This document shows, piece by piece, positions 1-8,625 of a stretch of DNA of 64,000 bases (the stretch's first letter is position 1; every line of letters begins with the position of its first letter). The position numbers were made by a program, and so were the translations under genes. Origin of the DNA: Tellurirhabdus bombi (GTDB lineage: Bacteria > Bacteroidota > Bacteroidia > Cytophagales > Spirosomataceae); the NCBI RefSeq assembly GCF_021484805.1, contig NZ_CP090557.1:124001-188000 (forward strand), read 5' to 3'. The notes beneath the pieces are model-generated. The model was not told the DNA's origin. It worked only from the letters and a program-made list of their open reading frames with translations, and ran no database searches.

Positions 1-1180
1 TCTCCTCCTCGCCTTCACTTTTCCCGGAGCGCATGCAAGCCAGAAAATAAGCCGCTCCGCTGCCGAAGTGATTGACTTTAGCTTTTTCGGCCAGGTTCCA
101 CAACACATCCAGAGTAGGGTAAGCCGCCGATCCGTCGTAAATAACCAACGTCGCACCGACCAGCAAAGACGCCACGGAATAATTCCACATCATCCAGCCC
201 GTTGTCGAATACCAGAAATAACGCTCACCCGGCTTTACATCCTGGTGCAGCGCCAACGCTTTGAGATGCTCAAGGAGGCAACCGCCCACGCTGTGCGTAA
301 TGGCTTTGGGCTTTCCCGTGGTACCCGATGAATACAGGATCCAGATCGGGTGCTCAAATGGAACGGCTTCGAACACCAACTCACTTACGGGGGCACGCAG
401 AATGGTCTCCCAAAGAATTACATCACCTAGTTTACCCCTTACGTCTAGCTCGTGCAGGCTGGTATTCCGGTTCAGATAAGGCACCCAGATAATTTGTTGG
501 ACGGTTGGCAAGGCAGCCCGCAACTCATGAATGGTTTCTGTTTTATCAATGGCTTTACCATTATACGTATAGCCATCAGCGGCGATCAGAATTTTTGCCT
601 CGACCTGTTGAAAACGATCAATAATACTAGCCGTTCCGAAGTCGGGGGAGCAGCTCGACCAAACACCGCCCACCGCATTGGTAGCCAGAAAAGCAACTAC
701 CGCCTGCGGAATATTCGGTAAAACCGACACAACCCGATCGCCGGGAGTAATTCCTTTTGCGCGTAAGTGAGCGGCCAGCGCCGCTACCTGCCGTTCCAGT
801 TCAGCCCACGACATTTCCGTGAGCGGCTGCCGCTCTGACTGAAACAAGAGAGCCGGGTAATCGTAGGTTTTGTTGCGGAAAATATGTTCAGCATAATTGA
901 TTCGGGCGCCTTCAAACCAGCGCGTTCCAATCATGCCACTTTTCGGTTTCTGGATGACGTCGTAGTATTCTTCAAGGCTCTGTACATCAAAAAATTGCCA
1001 GATGCTTTCCCAAAAAACTTCCAGATCCGTGGTCGACCAATCCCATAAATCGTGATAATCCCGGAAATACAAGCCTTTCTTCACAAAAAGCCAGTCGAAA
1101 TAGCGTTTCATATTCGATTGGTCAATCAGTTTCCGATCAGGTTTCCAGAGTGGTTTCAGCGATGTTGGTGTAGAAGTCAT
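1..1180 (-). CDS. aacS: Acetoacetyl-CoA synthetase, truncated by window edge
   Basis: I translated this frame by hand because it runs off the left edge. It starts with ATG at 1180-1178 (MTSTPTSLKPLWKPD) and about 393 residues are visible, against roughly 650 expected for the family. The N-terminal block has the look of acetoacetyl-CoA synthetase rather than acetyl-CoA synthetase (DWLFVKKGLYFRDYHDLWDW, then GTRWFEGARINYAEH). The adenylate-forming motif YSSGTTGKPK lies at about residue 283. The family activates acetoacetate to acetoacetyl-CoA with ATP, feeding ketone bodies or PHB-derived carbon into central metabolism. The C-terminal AMP-binding subdomain is outside the window. It is transcribed away from the pseudouridine synthase gene. 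Confidence 0.9.
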   Translation of the reverse strand, partial: MTSTPTSLKPLWKPDRKLIDQSNMKRYFDWLFVKKGLYFRDYHDLWDWSTTDLEVFWESIWQFFDVQSLEEYYDVIQKPKSGMIGTRWFEGARINYAEHIFRNKTYDYPALLFQSERQPLTEMSWAELERQVAALAAHLRAKGITPGDRVVSVLPNIPQAVVAFLATNAVGGVWSSCSPDFGTASIIDRFQQVEAKILIAADGYTYNGKAIDKTETIHELRAALPTVQQIIWVPYLNRNTSLHELDVRGKLGDVILWETILRAPVSELVFEAVPFEHPIWILYSSGTTGKPKAITHSVGGCLLEHLKALALHQDVKPGERYFWYSTTGWMMWNYSVASLLVGATLVIYDGSAAYPTLDVLWNLAEKAKVNHFGSGAAYFLACMRSGKSEGEEE

Positions 1181-1292
1181 AATCAAATTTGTCAAGCAAT
1201 CCACGAATTATTCAGCAGACTAATGTGTTCTCAGTCTAGGACAAAAATCAGGAAAAATTAGTCAGGAATCCCTAATCATTAATCCTATTTTA

Positions 1293-1320
1293 TTTGTTGT
1301 CCCAAAATAAGCTAACTTTG
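1293..1320 (+). promoter_or_regulatory. Putative Bacteroidota-type promoter
   Basis: A perfect -7 element TAACTTTG (TAnnTTTG consensus) sits at 1313-1320, with a TTTG at 1293-1296 as a -33 element 16 nt upstream. Transcription would begin near 1327 and leave a leader of about 75 nt before the ATG at 1402. Confidence 0.55.
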
Positions 1321-1401
1321 AAGCCCACTTTTAGAGGCTGATTAAAAAACCTTGAAAATCAGAAAAAATAAAATACACTACAGTAGCGATACTGCAACTT
1401 C

Positions 1402-3294
1402 ATGAAGAGAGACTCCAGAGAGGAAAATTTTGATGGCCGCGGTGCAAATGACCGCCGTGATGGCAGGACAAACGACACCCGTTCCAACAGTGACAAAGCT
1501 CCTTTTTATAAGAACGTAGCCCGTCAAAACGACGGTAACCGTGCCGATGAAGCTGGCGATTCACGTCCAAGTTTTGAACGCCGCTCATCCAATCGGGAGG
1601 ACGACCGCCCCAAAGGCAATCGTTCATCCCGCAGTGAACAACCATTCCGGAAAGAGAATACGGAACGGCGCGACTTTAAACGCCGTGATGACAGCCGCCC
1701 ATCTTTTGGCAACCGCGATGAACGCCCCCGAGGTGACCGCCCCGCTTTTGGCGACCGCAACGAACGTCCCAGAGGTGAACGGCCATCTTTTGGCGACCGC
1801 AACGAACGCCCTAGAGGTGAACGTCCTTCTTTTGGGAACCGCGACGAACGCCCTAGAGGCGAACGTCCCCCTTTTGGCGACCGCAATGAGCGCCGGAGCC
1901 CTTCGTCTGATCGGCCCGAACGTCCGTTCCGCCGCGATAATGATAGCCGGCCTTCCGGTGAACGTCGCTCTTCGGAGCGCGGTGAGCGTCCATTCCGCCG
2001 GGATGACAATGACCGTCCTACTTTTAACCGTCGGGATACGGGCAATAGCCGCCCATTCGATGAGCGCCGCAGCTCCGATCGCAACGAACGCCCTAGAGGC
2101 GAACGTCCGTTCCGTCGGGAAGAAAACAACCGGAATGGCAACGAACGTAGCTTTGGCGAACGGCGGGGTCCTTCGTCCGACCGGAACGAGCGGCCAAAAG
2201 ATGAGCGCCCATTCCGCCGCGATGACAACAACCGGTATGGCAACGAACGTAAATTCGATGAGCGCCGGGGCCCTTCGTCCGACCGTCCAAGTCGGCCTGA
2301 GCGTCGCCCTTTCGGTGACCGCCGGAACACGAAGCAGGATGAACCAGCCTGGAAAGAACCAGAACGTAAAATATTCCGCTGGGATGATAACAAGGATGAC
2401 CGCCGCGATAACCGGGAACGTCGCCCTTCAAGCGATGCGTCTGATCGGGAACGTCGGTTTGCGTCTGAGGACCGCCGCGCTGACTCCAATCGCAAAGTCC
2501 CCAATTACGACCTGGATCGCCTGAAGGCTAAGGTTCCTACCAACCGGAAAACAACCCGTAATTCGGAATCCGAAGAAGAGAACGACGGTACCATCCGCCT
2601 GAACCGCTACATCGCTAATTCAGGAATCTGCTCACGCCGGGACGCCGATGGCCTTATTGCCAATGGTGAGATTAAGGTGAATGGAAACGTAGTTACCGAA
2701 ATGGGCTATAAAGTAAAGCCTAGCGATACGGTAAAATACGGCACGAAGGCACTGAATCCAGAAAAAATGATGTATGTGTTGCTGAATAAGCCCAAAGACT
2801 ACATCACCACAACGGAAGACCCTAAGGAGCGCAATACGGTAATGGATCTGGTTAGCAGTGCAACCCCGTACCGCATCTACCCCGTTGGCCGTCTTGACCG
2901 CAACACAACCGGGCTTTTGCTGATAACGAACGATGGTGAATTGGCCGAAAAGCTGACGCACCCGTCCAATAATATCAAAAAAGTATACCAGGTTGAAATT
3001 GACAAGCCTATTACGAGCGAGCATTTTGAACAAATCAAGGAAGGCGTTGAGCTGGAAGATGGTTTGATCAAGCCCGATGACCTGGGTCTGGTAACGCCGG
3101 ACGCGCAGGTGATTGGTATTGAAATTCACAGTGGTCGCAACCGGATTGTTCGCCGCATTTTTGAGCATTTCGGGTATGAGGTTACCAAATTAGATCGTAC
3201 GGTTTATGCTGGCTTGAATAAGAAAGATTTACCCCGTGGAAACTGGCGGTACCTTACCGAAAAGGAAGTAGTAAGACTTAAGTACTTGCTATAA
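1402..3294 (+). CDS. rRNA pseudouridine synthase (RsuA/RluB type) with long Arg-rich N-terminal arm
   Basis: The last 240 residues are a standard RsuA/RluB-type enzyme: an S4 RNA-binding domain from about residue 396 (RLNRYIANSGICSRRDADG), then the catalytic domain with GRLDRNTTGLLLIT, whose Asp is residue 499, the expected nucleophile for converting uridine to pseudouridine in rRNA. The first 390 residues are low-complexity, rich in Arg, Asp, Glu, Ser and Pro, with a 14-residue unit close to RPSFGDRNERPRGE repeated several times between about residues 100 and 160. Such arms are predicted to be disordered and RNA-binding. Typical bacterial relatives have 230-300 residues in total, so more than half of this protein is the extension. 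Followed by a rho-independent terminator. Confidence 0.9.
   Translation: MKRDSREENFDGRGANDRRDGRTNDTRSNSDKAPFYKNVARQNDGNRADEAGDSRPSFERRSSNREDDRPKGNRSSRSEQPFRKENTERRDFKRRDDSRPSFGNRDERPRGDRPAFGDRNERPRGERPSFGDRNERPRGERPSFGNRDERPRGERPPFGDRNERRSPSSDRPERPFRRDNDSRPSGERRSSERGERPFRRDDNDRPTFNRRDTGNSRPFDERRSSDRNERPRGERPFRREENNRNGNERSFGERRGPSSDRNERPKDERPFRRDDNNRYGNERKFDERRGPSSDRPSRPERRPFGDRRNTKQDEPAWKEPERKIFRWDDNKDDRRDNRERRPSSDASDRERRFASEDRRADSNRKVPNYDLDRLKAKVPTNRKTTRNSESEEENDGTIRLNRYIANSGICSRRDADGLIANGEIKVNGNVVTEMGYKVKPSDTVKYGTKALNPEKMMYVLLNKPKDYITTTEDPKERNTVMDLVSSATPYRIYPVGRLDRNTTGLLLITNDGELAEKLTHPSNNIKKVYQVEIDKPITSEHFEQIKEGVELEDGLIKPDDLGLVTPDAQVIGIEIHSGRNRIVRRIFEHFGYEVTKLDRTVYAGLNKKDLPRGNWRYLTEKEVVRLKYLL
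1700..1900 (+). repeat. 42-nt in-frame tandem repeats
   Basis: Four to five near-identical 42-nt units encode the motif RPRGERPSFGDRNE inside the pseudouridine synthase arm. Units share blocks such as GAACGCCCTAGAGG, which recur at about 1804, 1846 and 2087. Being a multiple of three, copy-number change would lengthen or shorten the arm without a frameshift. Confidence 0.8.
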
Positions 3295-3320
3295 TAAGTA
3301 CCCATTTTAATTCACGTATA

Positions 3321-3347
3321 AATCCCGGAGAAATCTGGGATTTTTTT
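3321..3347 (+). terminator. Rho-independent terminator
   Basis: A 9-bp perfect stem (AATCCCGGA with its complement) closed by a GAAA tetraloop and followed by seven T residues. It lies 26 nt after the stop codon of the pseudouridine synthase. Confidence 0.85.
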
Positions 3348-3454
3348 ATTAGCGAAATTAAAAAATAAAAATATTACTCTTTTAAATGATTGATTATCAA
3401 TCCCAATTAAAATAACAAGATTAAAAATAACTAGGTGTTATTGCTTAGTTATTT

Positions 3455-3573
3455 TTTGTTTGAAATAGATGTTGTTACTTTGATGCCATACACTAATGGT
3501 GTGTAAAGGGATAGCTACATTTGAGTAAATGAACATTAAAGCCCGTTCGCCTTGCGAGCGGGCTTTATCTTTT
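3455..3573 (+). ncRNA. Candidate small RNA with promoter and terminator, no ORF
   Basis: Between the pseudouridine synthase and udk lies a gene-less stretch of about 400 bases. It holds a promoter-like pair (TTTG at 3455-3458, TTACTTTG at 3475-3482, one mismatch to TAnnTTTG), a short stem ATACAC/GTGTGT at about 3487-3503, and a strong terminator with a 13-bp stem (AAAGCCCGTTCGC, 3538-3566) followed by TATCTTTTT. The predicted transcript is about 80 nt. No convincing coding frame lies inside. I do not recognise an RNA family, so this rests only on the promoter and terminator arrangement. Confidence 0.4.
3538..3573 (+). terminator. Strong rho-independent terminator
   Basis: A 13-bp stem starting AAAGCCCGTTCGC, loop CTT, followed by ATCTTTTT on the plus strand. 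It is 200 bases beyond the terminator of the pseudouridine synthase and so appears to end a separate transcript. Confidence 0.8.
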
Positions 3574-3698
3574 TCCAAGAGCGCAAAATCACATCTATTT
3601 TCGGCTGGAAAAGCCCAGTTTAAGCGCACAAAAAAGGCGTTCACCAAAAGATGAACGCCGAAAAGAATAGAAAATAGCTACGCTTCCGTGCGCAAGCT

Positions 3699-4316
3699 TT
3701 ATAACTTGCTTTTCAGATACCCAATTACCACATCCAGTCCTTTCTGATAATGTTGATTATTGGGAATAACGACATCGGCTTCAGCCTTGTAGGGCTTGAT
3801 GTACTTCTGGTATGATGGGCGAACGTGGTTTTCCCATTGGTATTTAATGAGCTCCAGATCATATCCCCGCTCTTCCGTATCCCGCCTGATCCGGCGATCA
3901 AGCTTGATTTTGTTCTTGGCCGCCACAAAGACTTTCAGATCCAGCTGGTCCGCGATTTCTTTAAAGTGAAAGACAAAAATGCCTTCAACAACAATAATGG
4001 GTGCCGGTTTAAGCGTAATGATTTGCGGAGTAGCCGCCGGATTGTTAAATGTATATTCTAATTGCTCCACAAAATGCCCGGCCCGAAGCTGCTCAATGTG
4101 TTGGGCATACCGATGATGATCAATTGTTTCGGGCAAATCAAAATTCTCGATGCCGTTGGGATCAAGCGGAATCTCACTAAGTGGCCGGTAGTAATTATCC
4201 TGTGAAATAAGGCAAACTTCATCTTCACTAAATGCGTCAAGTAAGCCTTTCAAAAAAGAGGTCTTCCCGGACGCGCTTCCGCCCGTAATGCCAACGATGA
4301 ATGGTTTGGTGATCAT
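3699..4316 (-). CDS. udk: Uridine kinase
   Basis: A 205-residue P-loop kinase with Walker A GITGGSASGKT at residues 9-19 and the uridine kinase segments SQDNYY and FDLPETIDH. The family phosphorylates uridine and cytidine to UMP and CMP in pyrimidine salvage in the cytoplasm. Length matches the family. A perfect -7 element (TAATTTTG on the minus strand, 4328-4321) lies almost on the start codon, so a transcript from it would be nearly leaderless. The upstream S9 peptidase is on the same strand with a 54-nt gap that contains a perfect 32-bp palindrome. Confidence 0.95.
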   Translation of the reverse strand: MITKPFIVGITGGSASGKTSFLKGLLDAFSEDEVCLISQDNYYRPLSEIPLDPNGIENFDLPETIDHHRYAQHIEQLRAGHFVEQLEYTFNNPAATPQIITLKPAPIIVVEGIFVFHFKEIADQLDLKVFVAAKNKIKLDRRIRRDTEERGYDLELIKYQWENHVRPSYQKYIKPYKAEADVVIPNNQHYQKGLDVVIGYLKSKL

Positions 4317-4329
4317 GCTGCAAAATTAC

Positions 4330-4361
4330 GGAACCGCAGCGGATTAATCCGCTGCGGTTCC
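4330..4361 (-). terminator. 32-bp perfect palindrome between S9 peptidase gene and udk
   Basis: The sequence from GGAACCGCAGCGG to its mirror complement is a perfect inverted repeat centred on TTAA. On the minus strand it is followed by GTAATTTTG, a weak T tract, so it could be the terminator of the peptidase gene. It also covers the -33 area of the udk promoter, so an operator role is possible. Confidence 0.5.
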
Positions 4362-4370
4362 GACTAATTC

Positions 4371-6833
4371 CTATTTACCCGTACTCACTTTGCTGGCCTG
4401 TGGCCCCGTAGTCGGACGATTTTTTACGTATTTATCAAGCCACTGATTCATTTCTGCTAGTGTGTGCAGGATGGACTCTTTAGCGGCGTAGCCGTGGCTT
4501 TCGTACGGTAGCATCACCAGTCGGGCCGTTCCACCGTGGCCCTTCAGTGCGTTGTAAAACCGTTCGCTCTGGATGGGGAATGTGCCCTGGTTGTTGTCGG
4601 CTTCGCCGTGAACCAGCAAAATCGGTTCTTTTAGCTTATTCGCGTGGTTGAAGGGCGACATGCGGCTGTATACTTCCGGTGCCTCCCAGAACGTACGCTC
4701 TTCGGACTGGAAGCCAAACGGGGTTAATGTCCGGTTGTAAGCACCGCTGCGCGCAATACCCGCCGCAAAAATATCACTATGAGCCAGTAAGTTAGCCGTC
4801 ATAAAAGCACCGTATGAATGCCCACCAACCCCAATTCGCTTCGGATCAGCAACTCCGCGACGCACCACTTCGGCAACCGCCGCCTCAGCGCCCGAAACCA
4901 ATTGCTCGATATACGTATCGTTGGGTTGGTTGGTTCCTTCGCCAATAATTGGCAAATCTGGGTCGTCCAGAACGGCGTAACCTTGCGTTAACCAGAACAG
5001 CGGTCCACCCCAGCTCAGACGCACAAATTCATAAGGCGAATCTTTCACCTGTCCGGCGGCATCAGCGCTCTTAAACTCCCGTGGATACGCCCACATCAGC
5101 AACGGCAACGTGCCTTTTTCTTTGGTATAACCTTCGGGCAAGTACAGCTTAGCGGTTAGCTTCACGCCATCTTTACGCGTATACTGAATCAATTCTTTCT
5201 TGATGTTCTTCAGCGCCGGATACGGATGCGGAAAAGACGTTAATTGCGTCAGTTGCTGGTCGCCTTTTTTGCTTAGGTTCCGCACAAAATAATTAGGCGG
5301 CATCTCCACCGATTCCCGACGCGTGATGATGATGTTTTTCGTTTCGTCCAGAATTTCGACGGGCACTTCGTAGTAAGGAGCCTGCGAGCGGAATACTTCT
5401 TTCGTTGTCTTCGTATCCAGGTTCATTTTCCGCACGAATGGCCGGTTGCCTTCCGGCGACGCCCCCGCTCCGATCAGAAAAATGGACTTGCCTTTGTCGG
5501 CCAGCACTAGCACGGAGCGACCCGCCTCGTTGGTTTTCGTAGCAGGGCTACCGGGATTAGCATACCCATCTTCCGTATTGCGGTCGAAAAGAGTTTTCAG
5601 ACTTCCGGGTTTGGCCGGGCTAATCTGGTGCGTCCGAATTTTGCGGGTTTTCCACCAGCCATCCGACACCATCGCGACCTCGTCATTTCCCCAGACAACA
5701 CCCCGATAGCGCAGAGGAAGAGCAGCCAGTTCAGTCGCTTCGGCGGTAAACGGAGCGGGCATCAGAAATACTTTATCCCGAATGGCCGCCTCTTTATTCG
5801 GATCGCCACCGTCCTGCGCCTGCACGTAGTAAACGGTTGCCGGTGCATCAGCCCGCCAGTTCACCGAACGCATGCTCGTTGGCACCGCATCGAAGCCTGT
5901 CGGCAGGTTTTCGGCCAAAGGCACTTCCGCCAGCACCTTCACCGATTTTCCACCCTGATCCAGCACTTCTATCGTCTTTGGAAAAAACGAGTAGGGCACC
6001 AGGTAAGAATAAGGCTTTTTAACGGTAGTCGTCAGCAAATACTGCCCATTGGGAGAAAGGTTAAAATCGGTCACGATGCGAGCCGATAGCAAAGGCGTCT
6101 GCTGCCCAGCCAGACTTACCTTAACCAGCTTTCCGGCAATGTGGTAGTCAAACAAGGCTTCGTCGGTAACATTTTTCAGCAAATCCTGGTAGGTACGCGA
6201 AGGCGCTTTACCGCCCCGGTTTTCCTGCGTGGTTGGGCCGGTTGGTACGCTCGGCGCCTGCGGAGGTTGCTGGCGCGCCTCATCAATTAGCTTAACAATG
6301 AGCGACTGGCTGTCTTTTCCCCACTCATATGGTATGCCCGGAATCGCATCGTTCACTCCTTCCAGCAGCTTTTTTGCCGTTCCGGCAGCTACCTCAACGG
6401 TCCATAATTCAATGGTATTTTGTTTGGGTACCGTAAAGGCAATTTGCTTGCCATCCGGCGACCAGCTTACGTCGGCAATTCGCACCTCGGCGGGCAACCC
6501 TGTGATGGCTTTTTCCTGCTGGCTGGCAATGCTTTTTGCTTTCATTCCAACGTAGGTAAGTGCCCGGCTTTGTCCGTTATTGAGTGGATTAATGCGCAAT
6601 CCGCCAATTCGTAGTTCAGGAGCGGCCAATTCAGCAATGGTTGGCATGTCCGAACGCTCCAGAATCAGCATCCAGTCATTTTTAGGCGAAATACTAACCG
6701 AAGGCGTTGGCGGGGCCGTTGCCAGGTCTGTAATAGCCTTGGGCGGCGTTTGGTACGACTGATTGTCCTGGGCCAAAGCAATTCCAGGCAGTAGAGCCGT
6801 CAGTAGTAAAACGTGTCTACAAATAAAGTTCAT
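4371..6833 (-). CDS. Secreted S9 family peptidase (prolyl oligopeptidase type)
   Basis: An 820-residue protein with an N-terminal signal peptide (MNFICRHVLLLTALLPGIALA, cleaved before QDN). Residues 30-540 hold beta-propeller-like repeats (DVSWSPDGKQIAFT, FNLSPNGQYLL). The C-terminal alpha/beta hydrolase domain has the nucleophile motif GGHSYGAF with Ser673, and Asp746 (GEADNNQG) and His780 (ESHGY) complete the expected triad. Its overall layout resembles the glutamyl endopeptidase-like branch of S9, though the P1 preference cannot be read from sequence. Probably periplasmic or surface, degrading peptides. Confidence 0.88.
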   Translation of the reverse strand: MNFICRHVLLLTALLPGIALAQDNQSYQTPPKAITDLATAPPTPSVSISPKNDWMLILERSDMPTIAELAAPELRIGGLRINPLNNGQSRALTYVGMKAKSIASQQEKAITGLPAEVRIADVSWSPDGKQIAFTVPKQNTIELWTVEVAAGTAKKLLEGVNDAIPGIPYEWGKDSQSLIVKLIDEARQQPPQAPSVPTGPTTQENRGGKAPSRTYQDLLKNVTDEALFDYHIAGKLVKVSLAGQQTPLLSARIVTDFNLSPNGQYLLTTTVKKPYSYLVPYSFFPKTIEVLDQGGKSVKVLAEVPLAENLPTGFDAVPTSMRSVNWRADAPATVYYVQAQDGGDPNKEAAIRDKVFLMPAPFTAEATELAALPLRYRGVVWGNDEVAMVSDGWWKTRKIRTHQISPAKPGSLKTLFDRNTEDGYANPGSPATKTNEAGRSVLVLADKGKSIFLIGAGASPEGNRPFVRKMNLDTKTTKEVFRSQAPYYEVPVEILDETKNIIITRRESVEMPPNYFVRNLSKKGDQQLTQLTSFPHPYPALKNIKKELIQYTRKDGVKLTAKLYLPEGYTKEKGTLPLLMWAYPREFKSADAAGQVKDSPYEFVRLSWGGPLFWLTQGYAVLDDPDLPIIGEGTNQPNDTYIEQLVSGAEAAVAEVVRRGVADPKRIGVGGHSYGAFMTANLLAHSDIFAAGIARSGAYNRTLTPFGFQSEERTFWEAPEVYSRMSPFNHANKLKEPILLVHGEADNNQGTFPIQSERFYNALKGHGGTARLVMLPYESHGYAAKESILHTLAEMNQWLDKYVKNRPTTGPQASKVSTGK

Positions 6834-6968
6834 GAGGTTACGTTTGGATGAAACTATAGGTTTTAAAGGTTAAATTTAGGTATTTTGCCCGAAAGGCTTA
6901 TTTAATCTGGTTCTCGATAGGCTTAAATTTCCATTTATAGCGACTTGAGCCGATTTAGGTAGATAAAA

Positions 6969-7454
6969 ATGCTTTCTGACTTCGGAATTATCCTGCTTTT
7001 CATCCTTACGGGACTTGTTCTTGTAAGTGCCATGTTGTTTGCGGCCAAACTCCTCCGCCCCGACCGCCCCAACATCGAAAAGCTCAGCACCTACGAATCG
7101 GGCGAAGAGCCCATTGGGAATGCGAATATCCAATTCAACATCCGGTTTTACGTCGTTGCGCTGATTTTTGTCTTGTTTGATGTAGAGCTGGTGTTCCTTT
7201 TTCCGTGGGCAATTGTTTTTGGGCAGGAAACGCTGATTGAGGAAACGAATGGGCTCTGGGGTTGGTTCTCTTTAGTAGAGATGCTGATCTTCGTCGGACT
7301 GCTATCGCTGGGGCTGGCTTACGCCTGGGTAAAAGGCTACCTCGATTGGGTCAAGCCACAGCCCGCCAAGCCGGTGGTTCATTCGAATGTTCCGGCCTCT
7401 ATGTACGAGAAAATTAACCAGAAATACGCCAACACAAACGCCCGGAAAACTTAA
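6969..7454 (+). CDS. nuoA: NADH-quinone oxidoreductase subunit A
   Basis: A 161-residue membrane subunit of complex I with three hydrophobic helices and the family signature [15 protein letters not shown] followed by [12 protein letters not shown]. The usual Cys of the YECG motif is Ser here, which is seen in many bacteria. The C-terminal tail (about 35 residues after the last helix) is longer than in E. coli. First gene of a three-gene unit nuoA-nuoB-nuoC. Confidence 0.95.
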   Translation: MLSDFGIILLFILTGLVLVSAMLFAAKLLRPDRPNIEKLSTYESGEEPIGNANIQFNIRFYVVALIFVLFDVELVFLFPWAIVFGQETLIEETNGLWGWFSLVEMLIFVGLLSLGLAYAWVKGYLDWVKPQPAKPVVHSNVPASMYEKINQKYANTNARKT

Positions 7455-7485
7455 TCTCTTCTGGTTGTTTGTATGCCAATATTAT

Positions 7486-8055
7486 ATGAGTGGCCTGTTA
7501 GATCAACGATTTAAAAGCGGCGAAGGAGGCATGTTGCTCACTACGGCCGAAGATTTACTGAACTGGGCCCGGCTATCTTCCCTGTGGCCAGTCGGGTTTG
7601 GAATTGCCTGCTGCGCCATTGAAATGATGCAAACCATGGCATCAGGGTACGATATGGAACGTTTTGGTACGTTTCCCCGCCCTTCGCCCCGCCAGTCGGA
7701 TGTGATGATTGTGGCCGGTACTGTCACGTTCAAAATGGCCGATCGAATCCGGCGGCTTTACGAACAAATGCCTGAGCCGCGCTACGTGGTTTCGATGGGC
7801 TCCTGCTCCAACTGCGGTGGCCCTTACTGGCAACACGGCTACCACGTCGTCAAAGGTGTTGATCGGATTATTCCGGTTGATGTCTACGTCCCTGGTTGCC
7901 CACCTCGCCCCGAAGCCTTGATTGGCGGTTTTCTTAAATTACAGGAAAAGATTCGGGGGGAACGCTTGACGGATGAGCCCGCACCAACCGCTTTGCTGGA
8001 AATGGCTCAGGAAAATGCGCTGGCCCGCGAACAAAAACCAGAATTTGCCGCATGA
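7486..8055 (+). CDS. nuoB: NADH-quinone oxidoreductase subunit B
   Basis: I chose the ATG at 7486 (MSGLLDQRF), 31 nt after nuoA; a longer frame from 7387 would overlap nuoA and adds 33 unconserved residues. The 189-residue protein carries the four Cys that bind the N2 4Fe-4S cluster: Cys42-Cys43 (GIACCAIE), Cys107 (GSCSNCGG) and Cys138 (VPGCPPRPE). It transfers electrons to quinone at the base of the peripheral arm. The stop overlaps the nuoC start (ATGA). Confidence 0.96.
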   Translation: MSGLLDQRFKSGEGGMLLTTAEDLLNWARLSSLWPVGFGIACCAIEMMQTMASGYDMERFGTFPRPSPRQSDVMIVAGTVTFKMADRIRRLYEQMPEPRYVVSMGSCSNCGGPYWQHGYHVVKGVDRIIPVDVYVPGCPPRPEALIGGFLKLQEKIRGERLTDEPAPTALLEMAQENALAREQKPEFAA

Positions 8056-8549
8056 CATTCGCTGAAATAACCGACCTGCTGACCGAACATTTTGGTGCGG
8101 AAGCCATTTTGCAAGCCAATACTCAGAATACGCAACCTTTTCTGGTGATTCAAACGGCGCAGATTGCTGAGGTTTGTCACTTCCTCAAGCAGGACGAACG
8201 CCTATTCTTTGATTTTTTGGCTTGCATGACAGCCATCGATAACGGCCCCAAAACGGGCACGATGGAAGTCGTTTACAACCTGACGTCTATTCCTTACGAG
8301 GAAAATTTAATGCTGAAGATTGTCGTGCCACGCAATGCCGAAGGAGAACCGCTTCCTACGGTCCCGTCGGTTACTCCGGTCTGGCGCACCGCCGATTGGC
8401 ACGAACGGGAAGCTTACGATTTGCTTGGCATTTCCTTTGAAGGCCATCCAGATTTGCGCCGGATTCTTCTTCCTGCCGACTGGGAAGGTTACCCCCTTCG
8501 TAAAGATTATGTGGAACAGGAGCGTTACCACGGCATTGTCGTGAAGTAA
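8052..8549 (+). CDS. nuoC: NADH-quinone oxidoreductase subunit C
   Basis: A 165-residue 30-kDa-type subunit with the signature [18 protein letters not shown] and [19 protein letters not shown]. It overlaps nuoB by four bases, so translation is probably coupled. It is a free NuoC and not the NuoCD fusion of E. coli, and no nuoD follows: the next gene is unrelated. Confidence 0.95.
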   Translation: MTFAEITDLLTEHFGAEAILQANTQNTQPFLVIQTAQIAEVCHFLKQDERLFFDFLACMTAIDNGPKTGTMEVVYNLTSIPYEENLMLKIVVPRNAEGEPLPTVPSVTPVWRTADWHEREAYDLLGISFEGHPDLRRILLPADWEGYPLRKDYVEQERYHGIVVK

Positions 8550-8625
8550 ACAGAAACCTGTTCTGAGCGTTATAGTGGGTGTCACCCGGAACCATTATCT
8601 TAGCGTAAAATAAGTTGCCGTTGCT

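Noticed and set aside
1700-1900. Regular repeats that could be read as a CRISPR array
   Set aside because: The repeats are contiguous, in frame and encode protein; there are no unique spacers and no cas genes.
1524-2524. Long open frames on both strands (about 326 codons each) inside the pseudouridine synthase gene
   Set aside because: They arise from the Arg-rich repetitive coding sequence, give Ser/Arg or Ala/Thr low-complexity proteins, and lack any domain.
3438-3647. Minus-strand frame of 69 codons between the pseudouridine synthase gene and udk
   Set aside because: It crosses a strong terminator stem and has no recognisable features; the small RNA reading is better.
7387-7485. Longer start for nuoB
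   Set aside because: It overlaps nuoA by 68 bases and adds unconserved residues; ATG 7486 gives the normal NuoB start.
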